Source of the DNA: a virus
Length of the DNA: 64,000 nucleotides
IMG/VR virus record: IMGVR_UViG_3300045996_000607
Coordinates: 22,292 to 86,291 of that record
Direction: 5' to 3' (one strand)
Part shown: positions 46,975 through 53,759 of the stretch, piece after piece
Position numbering within the stretch: position 1 is the stretch's first letter
Layout: each line of letters begins with the position of its first letter
Position numbers and translations under genes: made by a program
The notes under the pieces: generated by a model
Database searches by the model: none
What the model was told of the DNA's origin: nothing
Seen by the model: only the letters and a program-made list of their open reading frames with translations

Positions 46975-47631
46975 CTATCCGCTCCCCAGATTGGCGACTT
47001 GCTGAAGACCCAGCTTGCGCGCCTGCCATTCGTCGCCGAGCAGCCCGCCGTATCCACTGGCGTTGGCGGCGGCGGTGTTCGCCTTCGCCCAATCGTTGAG
47101 ATCCTTGACGGTTTGGCATGCCCGGATGCTGTCAATCAGGCGCTCGACTTCCGGAGGTAGAGGCGCCGCGGCCTTTTCCTGCTGGGCGAACTCCTGCTTG
47201 GTTTCAGTGACGTACTTGTCGTCCTCGAACATCCCCATGTGGATGTCACCGCCGACGCCAATGAACTTGAAGGCGTTGTTCACGGCATCGGTGAATGCCT
47301 TCTTGAAAGCCTCATCGTCGCAGAACGAGCCGCTGGAACGCTTCGCCTGAACCTTGTCGCCGCCGACGCCGTAGAGGATGTTCGCCTTGTCGCCGTGCCA
47401 CGCGGACACCGTGCAATAGACGAGGATTTCGCCATCTGCCGGCACGACCTGGAACTGAGGCTCGTTGACGCCCCAGCCGACGCCAGCAGGGCCGAAGCGA
47501 TCCGTGAGCTGACGGATGATCCAGATGGGCTTGATCGCGGTGCCCTTGAAGCCACCTGACCGGTTGAACGGCTTGGTGTGCTTCGGGTCCGTCTTCGAAA
47601 GCGTGTTCCATAGTTCCAGATTGTCGCTCAT
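46975..47631 (-). CDS. Rad52/Erf-like single-strand annealing protein
   Basis: 218 aa. FKGTAIKPIWIIRQLTDRFGPAGVGWG, then ILVYCTVSAW and DEAFKKAFTDAVNNAFKFIGVGGDIHMGMFEDD are the core of phage Rad52-fold annealing proteins. A Gln/Glu linker leads to a short C-terminal acidic-basic tail. It should coat and pair complementary strands during phage recombination. The gene after it (leftward) is a Ref-like nuclease. Confidence 0.7.
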   Translation of the reverse strand: MSDNLELWNTLSKTDPKHTKPFNRSGGFKGTAIKPIWIIRQLTDRFGPAGVGWGVNEPQFQVVPADGEILVYCTVSAWHGDKANILYGVGGDKVQAKRSSGSFCDDEAFKKAFTDAVNNAFKFIGVGGDIHMGMFEDDKYVTETKQEFAQQEKAAAPLPPEVERLIDSIRACQTVKDLNDWAKANTAAANASGYGGLLGDEWQARKLGLQQVANLGSG

Positions 47632-48332
47632 GCCGCCCTCCGATCTTCGGTGATGGTGAAGCCTGGAATGACGCGGGCGCCGAGCCGCACGTCCTTAGCC
47701 GCCTGCTCAAGCAACCACGCCTTGAGCGCCTCGGGCTGATGCTCGCGGTAGTGGCGGAGCGCGGCGGCGGAGTCGGTTAGCGTCGGCTCCCAATAGGAGC
47801 GCAGTCCTATCGACCGGCCACCGGTAGCGACCAGCGGCTTGGCCTTGTCAGCCTTCGATGCAGCGGTCTCGGCGTCCTTGGCGCGCTTCAGTGCCGCCTC
47901 GGCTTCCTCAGCATCCTCAAGGCGCTCAGAGCCCTGTGCGGCGTCCAGCTTGGCCTGTGCTGCCACTCGCTCTGCTTCGGCGTTGCGCGCGGCTTCCTGT
48001 GCTGCGGCACGCTGATCAGCCTCAAGCTTGAGCTGCCACGCGCCTATCGCATTCTTGGCGATCTTCTCGGCACGCTCGCACTTCTCGATCAGCGGCTTCC
48101 ATGCAGCCTGAACCGCTGCCTTGCCCTCATCGAACGGCTTGGCTTCCACCTTACGCTGGTCGTCGGCACCGGTGCGGGCCTCGCGGAACGCCAGCAGCAG
48201 CTTGCCGAGAGCTTCGGCCTGTCCCTGCGTCTCGATGGGCTTGCCGTCGAGGAAGTCGGCGGCGGTCGCATACAGGTCATCGATATGCATTCCGTGCGCC
48301 TCGACGGGTGGCGGATTGTTGGAGAGCGTCAC
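47628..48332 (-). CDS. Coiled-coil phage protein, paralogue of 11-685
   Basis: 234 aa with a long Ala/Glu/Lys coiled coil (about 60-170). The start (PPPVEAHGMHIDDLYA) and end (VIPGFTITEDRRAA) match the phage A protein. Placed directly before the annealing protein gene with ATGA overlap, so it is probably an accessory recombination protein. Confidence 0.75.
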   Translation of the reverse strand: MTLSNNPPPVEAHGMHIDDLYATAADFLDGKPIETQGQAEALGKLLLAFREARTGADDQRKVEAKPFDEGKAAVQAAWKPLIEKCERAEKIAKNAIGAWQLKLEADQRAAAQEAARNAEAERVAAQAKLDAAQGSERLEDAEEAEAALKRAKDAETAASKADKAKPLVATGGRSIGLRSYWEPTLTDSAAALRHYREHQPEALKAWLLEQAAKDVRLGARVIPGFTITEDRRAA

Positions 48333-48532
48333 GCTGCGATCCTCTCGTTGCGGAGTGCCGCCAGACGGGCGCGCACGGTGTTCAGGGCGGTGGCGATCCC
48401 CGGCAGGCGGGTTGCGCTCGCAGCGGTGCGGCAGCGGTCGTGCAGGTCCAGCAGCGTGGCGTAGCGCCGCGTCAGGTGAAGCTCAGCGGCGGACTTGCCG
48501 GGGCGATCGATGAAGGGGCGGAGCGCGCTCAT
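48329..48532 (-). CDS. Hypothetical 67-aa protein
   Basis: Basic helical protein (MSALRPFIDRPGKSAAELHLTRR...). ATGA overlaps with both neighbours. Confidence 0.6.
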   Translation of the reverse strand: MSALRPFIDRPGKSAAELHLTRRYATLLDLHDRCRTAASATRLPGIATALNTVRARLAALRNERIAA

Positions 48533-48783
48533 GATGCGGCTCTCGCCTGATCGCGAACGTTATCCTTCAGCGCATTGAAGCGGTCGCGCGCGAGATCGTA
48601 TTCCGGCCCGCCGTGGAGCCCGTGCTCCAACATCGCGCCGAAAGCCTCGTCCATCGCTTCCAGGTGGTCGATGGCGTTAGCGAAGGTCCGCGAGCGCCAC
48701 TGCGAGGGATTGAAGCCCGTCAGGGCCGAGACCGAAGGGCTCGGTTCACGAAAGCCCGTCCCGAAGGGCGCACCATTACCCAC
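48529..48783 (-). CDS. Hypothetical 84-aa protein carrying an in-frame repeat
   Basis: GTG 48783 overlaps the Lar-like gene by 8 nt. Residues about 3-27 come from the repeat at 48702-48774. The remaining HLEAMDEAFGAMLEHGLHGGPEYDLARDRFNALKD looks like the real domain. Confidence 0.55.
   Translation of the reverse strand: MGNGAPFGTGFREPSPSVSALTGFNPSQWRSRTFANAIDHLEAMDEAFGAMLEHGLHGGPEYDLARDRFNALKDNVRDQARAAS
48702..48774. repeat. Palindrome-rich repeat, copy 2
   Basis: Partner of 40121-40196; shared core includes GCGAGGGATTGAAGC and CTCGGTTCACGAAAGCCCGT. Read in frame as GTGFREPSPSVSALTGFNPS. Confidence 0.65.
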
Positions 48784-49168
48784 GGCTCTCCTCCCCTGCC
48801 TGCGAGAGGGGTTGGAGGGCGGCTCGGGCCGCTTTCTCCGCCTCTTCCGCGGCGGCAAACGTCCAGTCCAGACAGCCTTCGCGATCGTCCGCCCGATAGC
48901 TGTCAGCATCGTCAGGGTCGTTGGCAGCACGGATTTGCGCGAGTTGATCGGCGCACAGAGTCAATGCCGCCCGAAGCTCAGCCTGTCCGGCAATGCGGTG
49001 GCGATTGTTCCATGCCTTCTCTGCGCGCGCGACACTGGCAAAAACCGGCGTAGTGCAATCGCATTCGGTGCATACGATGCACTTCCATCCGCGCTGTCCG
49101 GCTTCGAAGCCAAGCTCTCCACGGCCTCCACAAAACGGGCACGGCAGCAGCTCGGTTGAACCACCCAT
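48776..49168 (-). CDS. Lar-family restriction alleviation protein
   Basis: 130 aa. MGGSTELLPCPFCGGRGELGFEAG, then CIVCTECDCTTPVF, ARAEKAWNNR is the Lar/CxxC zinc-ribbon signature. Lar proteins reduce type I restriction of entering DNA. A C-terminal helical extension (about 65-130) is not part of the core. ATG 49168 has GGAGG 8 nt upstream. Confidence 0.75.
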   Translation of the reverse strand: MGGSTELLPCPFCGGRGELGFEAGQRGWKCIVCTECDCTTPVFASVARAEKAWNNRHRIAGQAELRAALTLCADQLAQIRAANDPDDADSYRADDREGCLDWTFAAAEEAEKAARAALQPLSQAGEESRG

Positions 49169-49169
49169 C

Positions 49170-49406
49170 TCAAATACCTCCATTAGCCTGCGACCCGAAG
49201 GTGCGGCCTTGCTGTGCGGGGCGCTGGGCGTAAGACGTTGCTGCGCGGCTCTCAGGGAACAGCGACGACAACCGGTTTTGAATGACGTGGCCCGCTTCGC
49301 GCAGGCTAATTCCGGATTGCTCGCGGATAAGTTTTGCTGCGCCGATCCAATCCAGATCACTCGCCAGCTCCAGAAGTGCCGGCCAATCGTCGTGTTCGAA
49401 CTTCAT
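49170..49406 (-). CDS. Hypothetical 78-aa protein
   Basis: ATG 49406 in an ATGA overlap; ATG 49421 is an alternative. WIGAAKLIREQSGISLREAGHVIQNRL resembles an HTH-like helix pair. Function unknown. Confidence 0.6.
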   Translation of the reverse strand: MKFEHDDWPALLELASDLDWIGAAKLIREQSGISLREAGHVIQNRLSSLFPESRAATSYAQRPAQQGRTFGSQANGGI

Positions 49407-49585
49407 CTCGTGAAATCCCATGTCGTCACCCGCCGCTCATCACGATCCTCGCCTTCGGGATCGGGGAACGGGGTGAATTTGCTGGCGCGTCTGGCCTGCT
49501 CGGCACGAAGGCGCGCGACGATCCGCTCGAAGCTCTCAAGGCGATCGAGGCCCGTTGCCGCGATCGGGTTGGTGCGGGCGTTCAC
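49403..49585 (-). CDS. Hypothetical 60-aa protein
   Basis: GTG 49585 in a GTGA overlap. Helical (ESFERIVARLRAEQARRASK) with an acidic loop. Confidence 0.55.
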   Translation of the reverse strand: MNARTNPIAATGLDRLESFERIVARLRAEQARRASKFTPFPDPEGEDRDERRVTTWDFTR

Positions 49586-49887
49586 TTGCCGAGAGCCTTG
49601 CGGACGAGGCCCTGCGCAGTCGCACAACCGTTGGAAGCGCTGCTCTCGATGTATTCGAACATCTCGGGAGCGAGGGCGATCAGGCGGGCGTTAGCTTCAA
49701 GCTCTGCGAGCGGCCAATCAAGGATCACCTCCAAACCGAATATAGGCTGTGGCGTCGGGCTTGTGCTGATGTAACCGAGCGGAAAATCAATGCCGTCAGT
49801 CCCATCGAAGTCGCTGCCGAACATCGCGTGCGGTTCAAACTGCCAAGGCCCCGGCGTCCAACCGCCCTCGATCTCTCCCCCGCTCAT
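49582..49887 (-). CDS. Common phage protein, 101 aa
   Basis: GGWTPGPWQFEPH at the start and ELEANARLIALAPEMFEYIE at the end are the widely seen phage pattern (TPGPW...NARLIAxAPEM). Function unknown despite wide spread. Confidence 0.7.
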   Translation of the reverse strand: MSGGEIEGGWTPGPWQFEPHAMFGSDFDGTDGIDFPLGYISTSPTPQPIFGLEVILDWPLAELEANARLIALAPEMFEYIESSASNGCATAQGLVRKALGK

Positions 49888-50234
49888 GACGATTTGCCTG
49901 CGCGGGAGAGGGCGCTTATGTACTCAGCGGTGCGCCGATAGGAGCTGGCAATGTGGTGCCCCATGTCGGTGCGATCCCATTGCGCAGCGGCACTCTCACA
50001 AAGCCTAGCCGCCTGCTCGACAATCTCAGCCTGCGCCGCGATACGGTGCGAGACGAAGGCTTGGACCAGCGAATGATTGTCCGCTGCGCCTTGCCGCATC
50101 TCAAAGCTGAATGTGGCATCGTCAGTCGGGTACTTTGCCGTATAATTCGCAGCCGCATCACGATCCACCTGCTCCACTTGCAGCACATCCGCCACCTCCA
50201 GCCCCGCTGAGCCGGCAGTGTCCGGGGGGGTCAA
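49884..50234 (-). CDS. Hypothetical 116-aa protein
   Basis: Helical, Ala/Arg-rich (SLVQAFVSHRIAAQAEIVEQAARLCESAA). ATGA and GTGA overlaps. No family name. Confidence 0.6.
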   Translation of the reverse strand: MTPPDTAGSAGLEVADVLQVEQVDRDAAANYTAKYPTDDATFSFEMRQGAADNHSLVQAFVSHRIAAQAEIVEQAARLCESAAAQWDRTDMGHHIASSYRRTAEYISALSRAGKSS

Positions 50235-50431
50235 GATTGCACCTGTGCGGCCAGAATCTCACGGGCTTGGTAAGCGGCAATGCTGGCGCGATAGTGCGCA
50301 GCGGCCTCAAGCGGCGTCAGCGTCTTCGTAACTCGGTCGGCCCCGGTCGGCTTGCCATCCGCGCCGAAATCTCGCTCGCTGAACGTTTCGCCGTCGAAGT
50401 AGCGGACGGTGGTTGGTTGGGCGACCATCAC
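50231..50431 (-). CDS. Hypothetical 66-aa protein
   Basis: Double start GTGATG; GTG overlaps the upstream stop. Contains PTTVRYFDGETFSERDF and a helical C-terminus. Confidence 0.55.
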   Translation of the reverse strand: MMVAQPTTVRYFDGETFSERDFGADGKPTGADRVTKTLTPLEAAAHYRASIAAYQAREILAAQVQS

Positions 50432-50592
50432 GCAGCCACCAGATCGGCGGCGCTGTAAAACGAGCCAGTGTAGCCGCGAACCGCGCAGAGCAGGTAATGC
50501 AGCCCGCCTTCGATCCGACCGACAGTCAGGACACGATGCGGCGCCAGCTTGATCCGGACTTCGTCGCCGATCTGGAAAGTCTGGGTAGCCAC
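50428..50592 (-). CDS. Small beta-barrel protein (54 aa), first gene of leftward operon B
   Basis: GTG 50592 with GGAG 8 nt upstream. IGDEVRIKLAPHRVLTVGRIEGGLHYLLCAV has the strand pattern of a KOW/SH3-like domain (DEV...V..I..). First gene after the operators, the position of HNH in phage A. Confidence 0.6.
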   Translation of the reverse strand: MATQTFQIGDEVRIKLAPHRVLTVGRIEGGLHYLLCAVRGYTGSFYSAADLVAA

Positions 50593-50629
50593 GTTCTCAT
50601 CTCCAGCGCCGGTATGGCGTGGAGATCAT

Positions 50630-50671
50630 GTACCGCTTATCGGTACATCAGGTCAATACCGAAAATCGGTA
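50630..50671 (-). promoter_or_regulatory. Leftward early promoter of phage B with two operators
   Basis: Minus-strand TTGACC (50651-50656) as in phage A. Operators GTACCGC-N3-TCGGTAC-type (50630-50646) and TACCGA-N3-TCGGTA (50657-50671) lie on each side of it; the first covers the weak -10 (GTACAT or TACATG). Same layout as phage A but a different operator sequence. Confidence 0.7.
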
Positions 50672-50681
50672 CACGCGAAAT

Positions 50682-51263
50682 TTATACGCGAGACCCCTTC
50701 CAGACCACCCTTCCAAGGATGATCGGATCGCAGTCGCTGGCGAGAAAGCCAACGTTATCAGGGTTGGCAGAGACTGGCTCGAAGCGTGCCGGCGACTTCT
50801 GGTAGCGCTTCACGGTCACCTCGTGGTCGCCGTTCTGCAGGAGATAGCTTTTACCCGGGCGCAGCTCCTTGTCGTCAGGGTCGACAACAACCCAGCCGCC
50901 ATCCTCTATCAGCAGGTCCATGCTGTCACCCTTCACCTCGACGGCGAAACTGCGGGGGCCAGCAACGCTAGAGGGAACCATCATCTTTCCGATGGGCATC
51001 TCAACAGCTTCGCGCCAATACCCAGCCGATGTCAAGCCGATGACGGGTACTGTTCGCACAGTATCATGCTCTATAGGTATTAACCCTAGGTACTCATAGA
51101 TGCGCGCCGCCTCATCAATTTGAACGCGCCTCTCACCCTTGAATATCTTGTTCGCCGCTGAACGGTGAGGAAGCCCGACAGCGTTGGCAAAGTGCTCAAC
51201 GGAGATGCCGCGCTCCTTAAGCGTGCGCCGCACCAGCTCGGGATCAAATCGGGTCTCGCTCAT
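50682..51263 (-). CDS. S24/LexA-like CI repressor of phage B
   Basis: 193 aa from ATG 51263. HTH at about 8-50 (TLKERGISVEHFANAVGLPHRSAANKI), S24 peptidase with Ala80-Gly81 (GLTSAGYW), Ser114 (KGDSMD) and Lys152 (TVKRYQ). An autocleavable repressor, so SOS-inducible. Only the peptidase half resembles the phage A repressor; the DNA-binding half differs, in line with the different operators. Confidence 0.9.
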   Translation of the reverse strand: MSETRFDPELVRRTLKERGISVEHFANAVGLPHRSAANKIFKGERRVQIDEAARIYEYLGLIPIEHDTVRTVPVIGLTSAGYWREAVEMPIGKMMVPSSVAGPRSFAVEVKGDSMDLLIEDGGWVVVDPDDKELRPGKSYLLQNGDHEVTVKRYQKSPARFEPVSANPDNVGFLASDCDPIILGRVVWKGSRV

Positions 51264-51305
51264 GGACCGATTATGCCGCACCGCATCAAACGGCGCCCCT
51301 ACTAA

Positions 51306-51351
51306 GATCGGTACAGACCCACTTGCGTTATGTACCGATAGTCGGTACACG
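51306..51351 (+). promoter_or_regulatory. cro promoter and operator of phage B
   Basis: TTGCGT (51323-51328), 17-nt spacer, TACACG (51346-51351). A perfect GTACCGA-N3-TCGGTAC palindrome (51332-51348) covers spacer and -10; a half site TCGGTAC is at 51308-51314. Predicted transcription starts close to the cro ATG at 51360. Confidence 0.7.
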
Positions 51352-51359
51352 TCGTCCTC

Positions 51360-51599
51360 ATGAGCGTAGTCCATGATATCATCGACGCCTTCGGCAACCA
51401 AGTCGCGATGGCAAATGCCACCGGCATTTCGCAGCAGACGATCAGCGAATGGGCTAACCGCGAGCCGCCCGAGATTCCCCCATGGCGCCGCTCGACCATC
51501 GCAACGGTCGCGAATGCCAAGCGGATCGTGCTCTCGCCCGAGGTGCTGGCCTACCTGCATTCTACCGAACGCACCAAGCGCGCGAAGCAGGCAGCCTGA
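51360..51599 (+). CDS. Cro-like HTH regulator of phage B
   Basis: 79 aa. IIDAFGNQVAMANATGISQQTISEWANR is a clear Cro/YdaS helix-turn-helix (about 7-35). No ribosome site before the ATG, as in phage A. First rightward gene. Confidence 0.85.
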   Translation: MSVVHDIIDAFGNQVAMANATGISQQTISEWANREPPEIPPWRRSTIATVANAKRIVLSPEVLAYLHSTERTKRAKQAA

Positions 51600-51811
51600 T
51601 GCTCCCCATCACCCCCCAAGACCGCGCCGAGTGGATTGAACACGCCCACGCCCGGGACATGGACCAGACGCAGGTACGTCACCGCCGCACCATTGCCGGC
51701 CGGATAGTACTGGCTGCTGCGCTGGCGCTGTTTTGCGCAGCTGTGATCGGGGTCTCCGTTGCAGCCGTCGAGATCGCTTCCGACTGGCTGCACAGCGGGA
51801 GGCCGATGTGA
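51599..51811 (+). CDS. Small single-pass membrane protein (70 aa)
   Basis: A polar N-terminus of about 35 residues, then one hydrophobic segment (IVLAAALALFCAAVIGVSV). Same slot as 6296-6451 in phage A. TGATG and GTGA overlaps. Confidence 0.65.
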   Translation: MLPITPQDRAEWIEHAHARDMDQTQVRHRRTIAGRIVLAAALALFCAAVIGVSVAAVEIASDWLHSGRPM

Positions 51812-51957
51812 TCCTCTGGGCCGCAATCTCCAGCGCCTTCCAGCGCTTCGCGCCCCTTCCCCGCCAGCAATCCAACAACCGCCTCCACACGGGCGGCGAT
51901 CTCATCGGGGCTGATCAGGGCGGCGGGTTCATTCATCTTGATCGGGAGCACTACTGA
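51808..51957 (+). pseudogene. Remnant of N6-adenine methyltransferase, C-terminal tail only
   Basis: 49-aa frame from GTG 51808. The last about 25 residues (NRLHTGGDLIGADQGGGFIH) match the C-terminal tail of the phage A methyltransferase (6448-7062), but the catalytic NPPF domain is gone. Overlaps keep it open. It may now be just a linker. Confidence 0.5.
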
Positions 51958-52427
51958 TGTCCGACCAGACAATCGTCCGGCGCTATCGCGTTCCTTCCGC
52001 TTCAAGTCTGCTCGATGCGCTTGCCGACAACCTCACCGCCATCAAGGATGAGGACGGCCACACGGACGCAGAAATCGGCGCCATCCTGCACAAGGGCGAG
52101 GATCAGGCCCGCAAGTATCGCGCCGGCATAGCGGAGATGGGCGTCGTCGCATTCCTCCGCGGCTGCGCGACTTGGAACGGGCGGTTCGCCAACGATGCGC
52201 TGGCGCTGATCGGCATGAAGCTGACCCCGCTGGCGGCTCGCCCGCAATCCGATCGCAAATTTGGCGTGATCCTGTCCCGCCTGAAGCTGGCGGTCGATGA
52301 GGCGCTCGAGAACGACGATCAGATCGATGACGCCGAGCTGGACGCTATGCGCTCGCTTCTGGATGAGGCTGGGCAGGCGATAGACGCGCGCCGGGTTGCT
52401 CCGACGCTGAAGGCAGTGCGGTCGTGA
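51957..52427 (+). CDS. Putative regulatory protein, 156 aa
   Basis: Helical with an HTH-like part (TDAEIGAILHKGEDQARKYRAG). Same place and size as 7059-7535 in phage A. C-terminal acidic helix (DQIDDAELDAMRSLLDEAG). Confidence 0.6.
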   Translation: MSDQTIVRRYRVPSASSLLDALADNLTAIKDEDGHTDAEIGAILHKGEDQARKYRAGIAEMGVVAFLRGCATWNGRFANDALALIGMKLTPLAARPQSDRKFGVILSRLKLAVDEALENDDQIDDAELDAMRSLLDEAGQAIDARRVAPTLKAVRS

Positions 52428-52597
52428 GCGAGCCCCTCCTTCGCAACGATCCGGCGTTCCTCGCATGGTACGCACAGGTGCTCGAGCACGAAGCGTCCGT
52501 TCGCCCTGGGCAGAACGTCGCATGGATGCAAGCCGGCGCTGAACGTGCCCGCAAAGTAGCGGGTCGCAAGCCCGAAGCAGGCGAGGCAGCAGCATGA
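52424..52597 (+). CDS. Hypothetical 57-aa protein
   Basis: GTG start in GTGA overlap; VSEPLLRNDPAFLAWYAQVLEHE..., helical, basic C-terminus. In the slot that phage A uses for 8224-8388. Confidence 0.55.
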   Translation: MSEPLLRNDPAFLAWYAQVLEHEASVRPGQNVAWMQAGAERARKVAGRKPEAGEAAA

Positions 52598-52731
52598 GCC
52601 CCGTCGCAGCACCCGGCATCTACGCGCGCACGGCGGAGGGGAAGATCCTCTTCGCCATGCCGCTCAAGCCCGTTCCCGCTCCCGGCTGCACCCACTGGAA
52701 CACCTGCATCGCACAACGGAGGAAGGGATGA
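52594..52731 (+). CDS. Hybrid 45-aa protein made of two linker ends
   Basis: The first 15 residues equal the start of 8385-8591 and the last eight (CIAQRRKG) equal the end of 8588-8758. In phage A two genes lie between those ends; here about 20 unrelated residues do. ATGA overlaps preserve translation. Confidence 0.55.
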   Translation: MSPVAAPGIYARTAEGKILFAMPLKPVPAPGCTHWNTCIAQRRKG

Positions 52732-53012
52732 TCCACGTCGCCGAAATCCAGCACGCCGTTGCCAAGCACTACGGCCTGACCATGGCCGACCTGCGCGGGC
52801 CGGGCAGGAAGCGGGTGTTCATCGCCCCGCGGCATGTCGCCATGTACCTCGCCCGCCGGATGACGCCACAGAGCTTCCGGCAGATTGGCAACCGCTTCGG
52901 CGGGCGCGACCACACGACGATCCATTCCGCCTGCCAGAAGATCAAACGCCTCCGCGCGACCGATCCGCAGCTCAGCGAGGACATCAGCGCCATCGTGAGT
53001 ATGATCCCATGA
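52728..53012 (+). CDS. DnaA domain IV-like DNA-binding protein
   Basis: 94 aa. AVAKHYGLTMADLRGPGRKRVFIAPRHVAMYLARRMT and IGNRFGGRDHTTIHSACQKI reproduce the DnaA signature helix-turn-helix that reads DnaA boxes. There is no AAA+ ATPase domain. It could bind DnaA boxes in host or phage DNA and interfere with or recruit initiation. Confidence 0.8.
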   Translation: MIHVAEIQHAVAKHYGLTMADLRGPGRKRVFIAPRHVAMYLARRMTPQSFRQIGNRFGGRDHTTIHSACQKIKRLRATDPQLSEDISAIVSMIP

Positions 53013-53149
53013 CGCCGCTCGAGCTGACCATCGACATGGCCGCTGCGTACATCGACGCGCGCCTTGCCGCCCGCAAGATGCTCCGAGATGTCCGTCAAGA
53101 CGCGGCAAGGAAAGGCGCCGAAACGAAGCGGAGGGCACGCCCATGCTGA
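53009..53149 (+). CDS. Small helical protein, 46 aa
   Basis: MTPLELTIDMAAAYIDARLAARKML..., homologue of 9318-9452 with a different last few residues. Precedes the resolvase-slot gene in both phages. Confidence 0.7.
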   Translation: MTPLELTIDMAAAYIDARLAARKMLRDVRQDAARKGAETKRRARPC

Positions 53150-53490
53150 ACCGCACTCGCGCGCTTGGCCGGCTCAAGGTGGGCACCAAGAACAAGACCG
53201 AACTTGCCTACGAGGATCAGGTTCTGAAGCCTGAAATGCAGGCCGGTTTCGTGTCGTGGTATCGCTTCGAGGGCCTGAAGCTGCGCCTCGCTGACAACAC
53301 GTTCTACACTCCTGACTATGCCGTCATGCTGGTGAATGGTTTGATCCAGTGCCGCGAGGTCAAGGGCTTTTGGACCGACGACGCCCGAGTGAAGATCAAG
53401 GTCGCAGCGGACCAATACCCCTTCGAGTTCATCGCAGTCAGCCAGCTTCGCAAGAAGGATGGCGGCGGCTGGAAGGAGGAGCGGTTTTGA
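53143..53490 (+). CDS. DUF1064 protein, candidate resolvase-type nuclease
   Basis: 115 aa. NKTELAYEDQVLKPEMQ, YRFEGLKLRLADNTFYTPDYAV, REVKGFWTDDARVKIKVAADQYP fit DUF1064. The E...PDY...EVK spacing is that of a PD-(D/E)xK nuclease. It takes the slot of rusA in phage A, so a Holliday-junction role is plausible. A 25-codon TTG frame follows at 53487 and is not called. Confidence 0.75.
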   Translation: MLNRTRALGRLKVGTKNKTELAYEDQVLKPEMQAGFVSWYRFEGLKLRLADNTFYTPDYAVMLVNGLIQCREVKGFWTDDARVKIKVAADQYPFEFIAVSQLRKKDGGGWKEERF

Positions 53491-53567
53491 CCAGTTCTCC
53501 ACATGCTCAAACTCGACTTGTCGCATCGGTCTATCGCGGTTTCGCAAACGCGGGGATGAAATAACCC

Positions 53568-53759
53568 ATGGAGCACACCCGCATTTCTTCGCTTCCGACG
53601 CGTCTCAATGCAGAGGCCGCATGGGAAGAGTATCACGCGCTTGCGATGGCGGCGGATGCTGATCGGCGTCTATGGACCGATCGGGAGCACTGCGAGGCGA
53701 TGGCCCGTGCTCATGCCCGGTGGCAGAGCCTGTTCCTTGCCATGGATGCTGCGGCATGA
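53568..53759 (+). CDS. Hypothetical 63-aa protein
   Basis: MEHTRISSLPTRLNAEAAWEEYHALAM..., helical. ATGA overlap with dnaB. Confidence 0.6.
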   Translation: MEHTRISSLPTRLNAEAAWEEYHALAMAADADRRLWTDREHCEAMARAHARWQSLFLAMDAAA

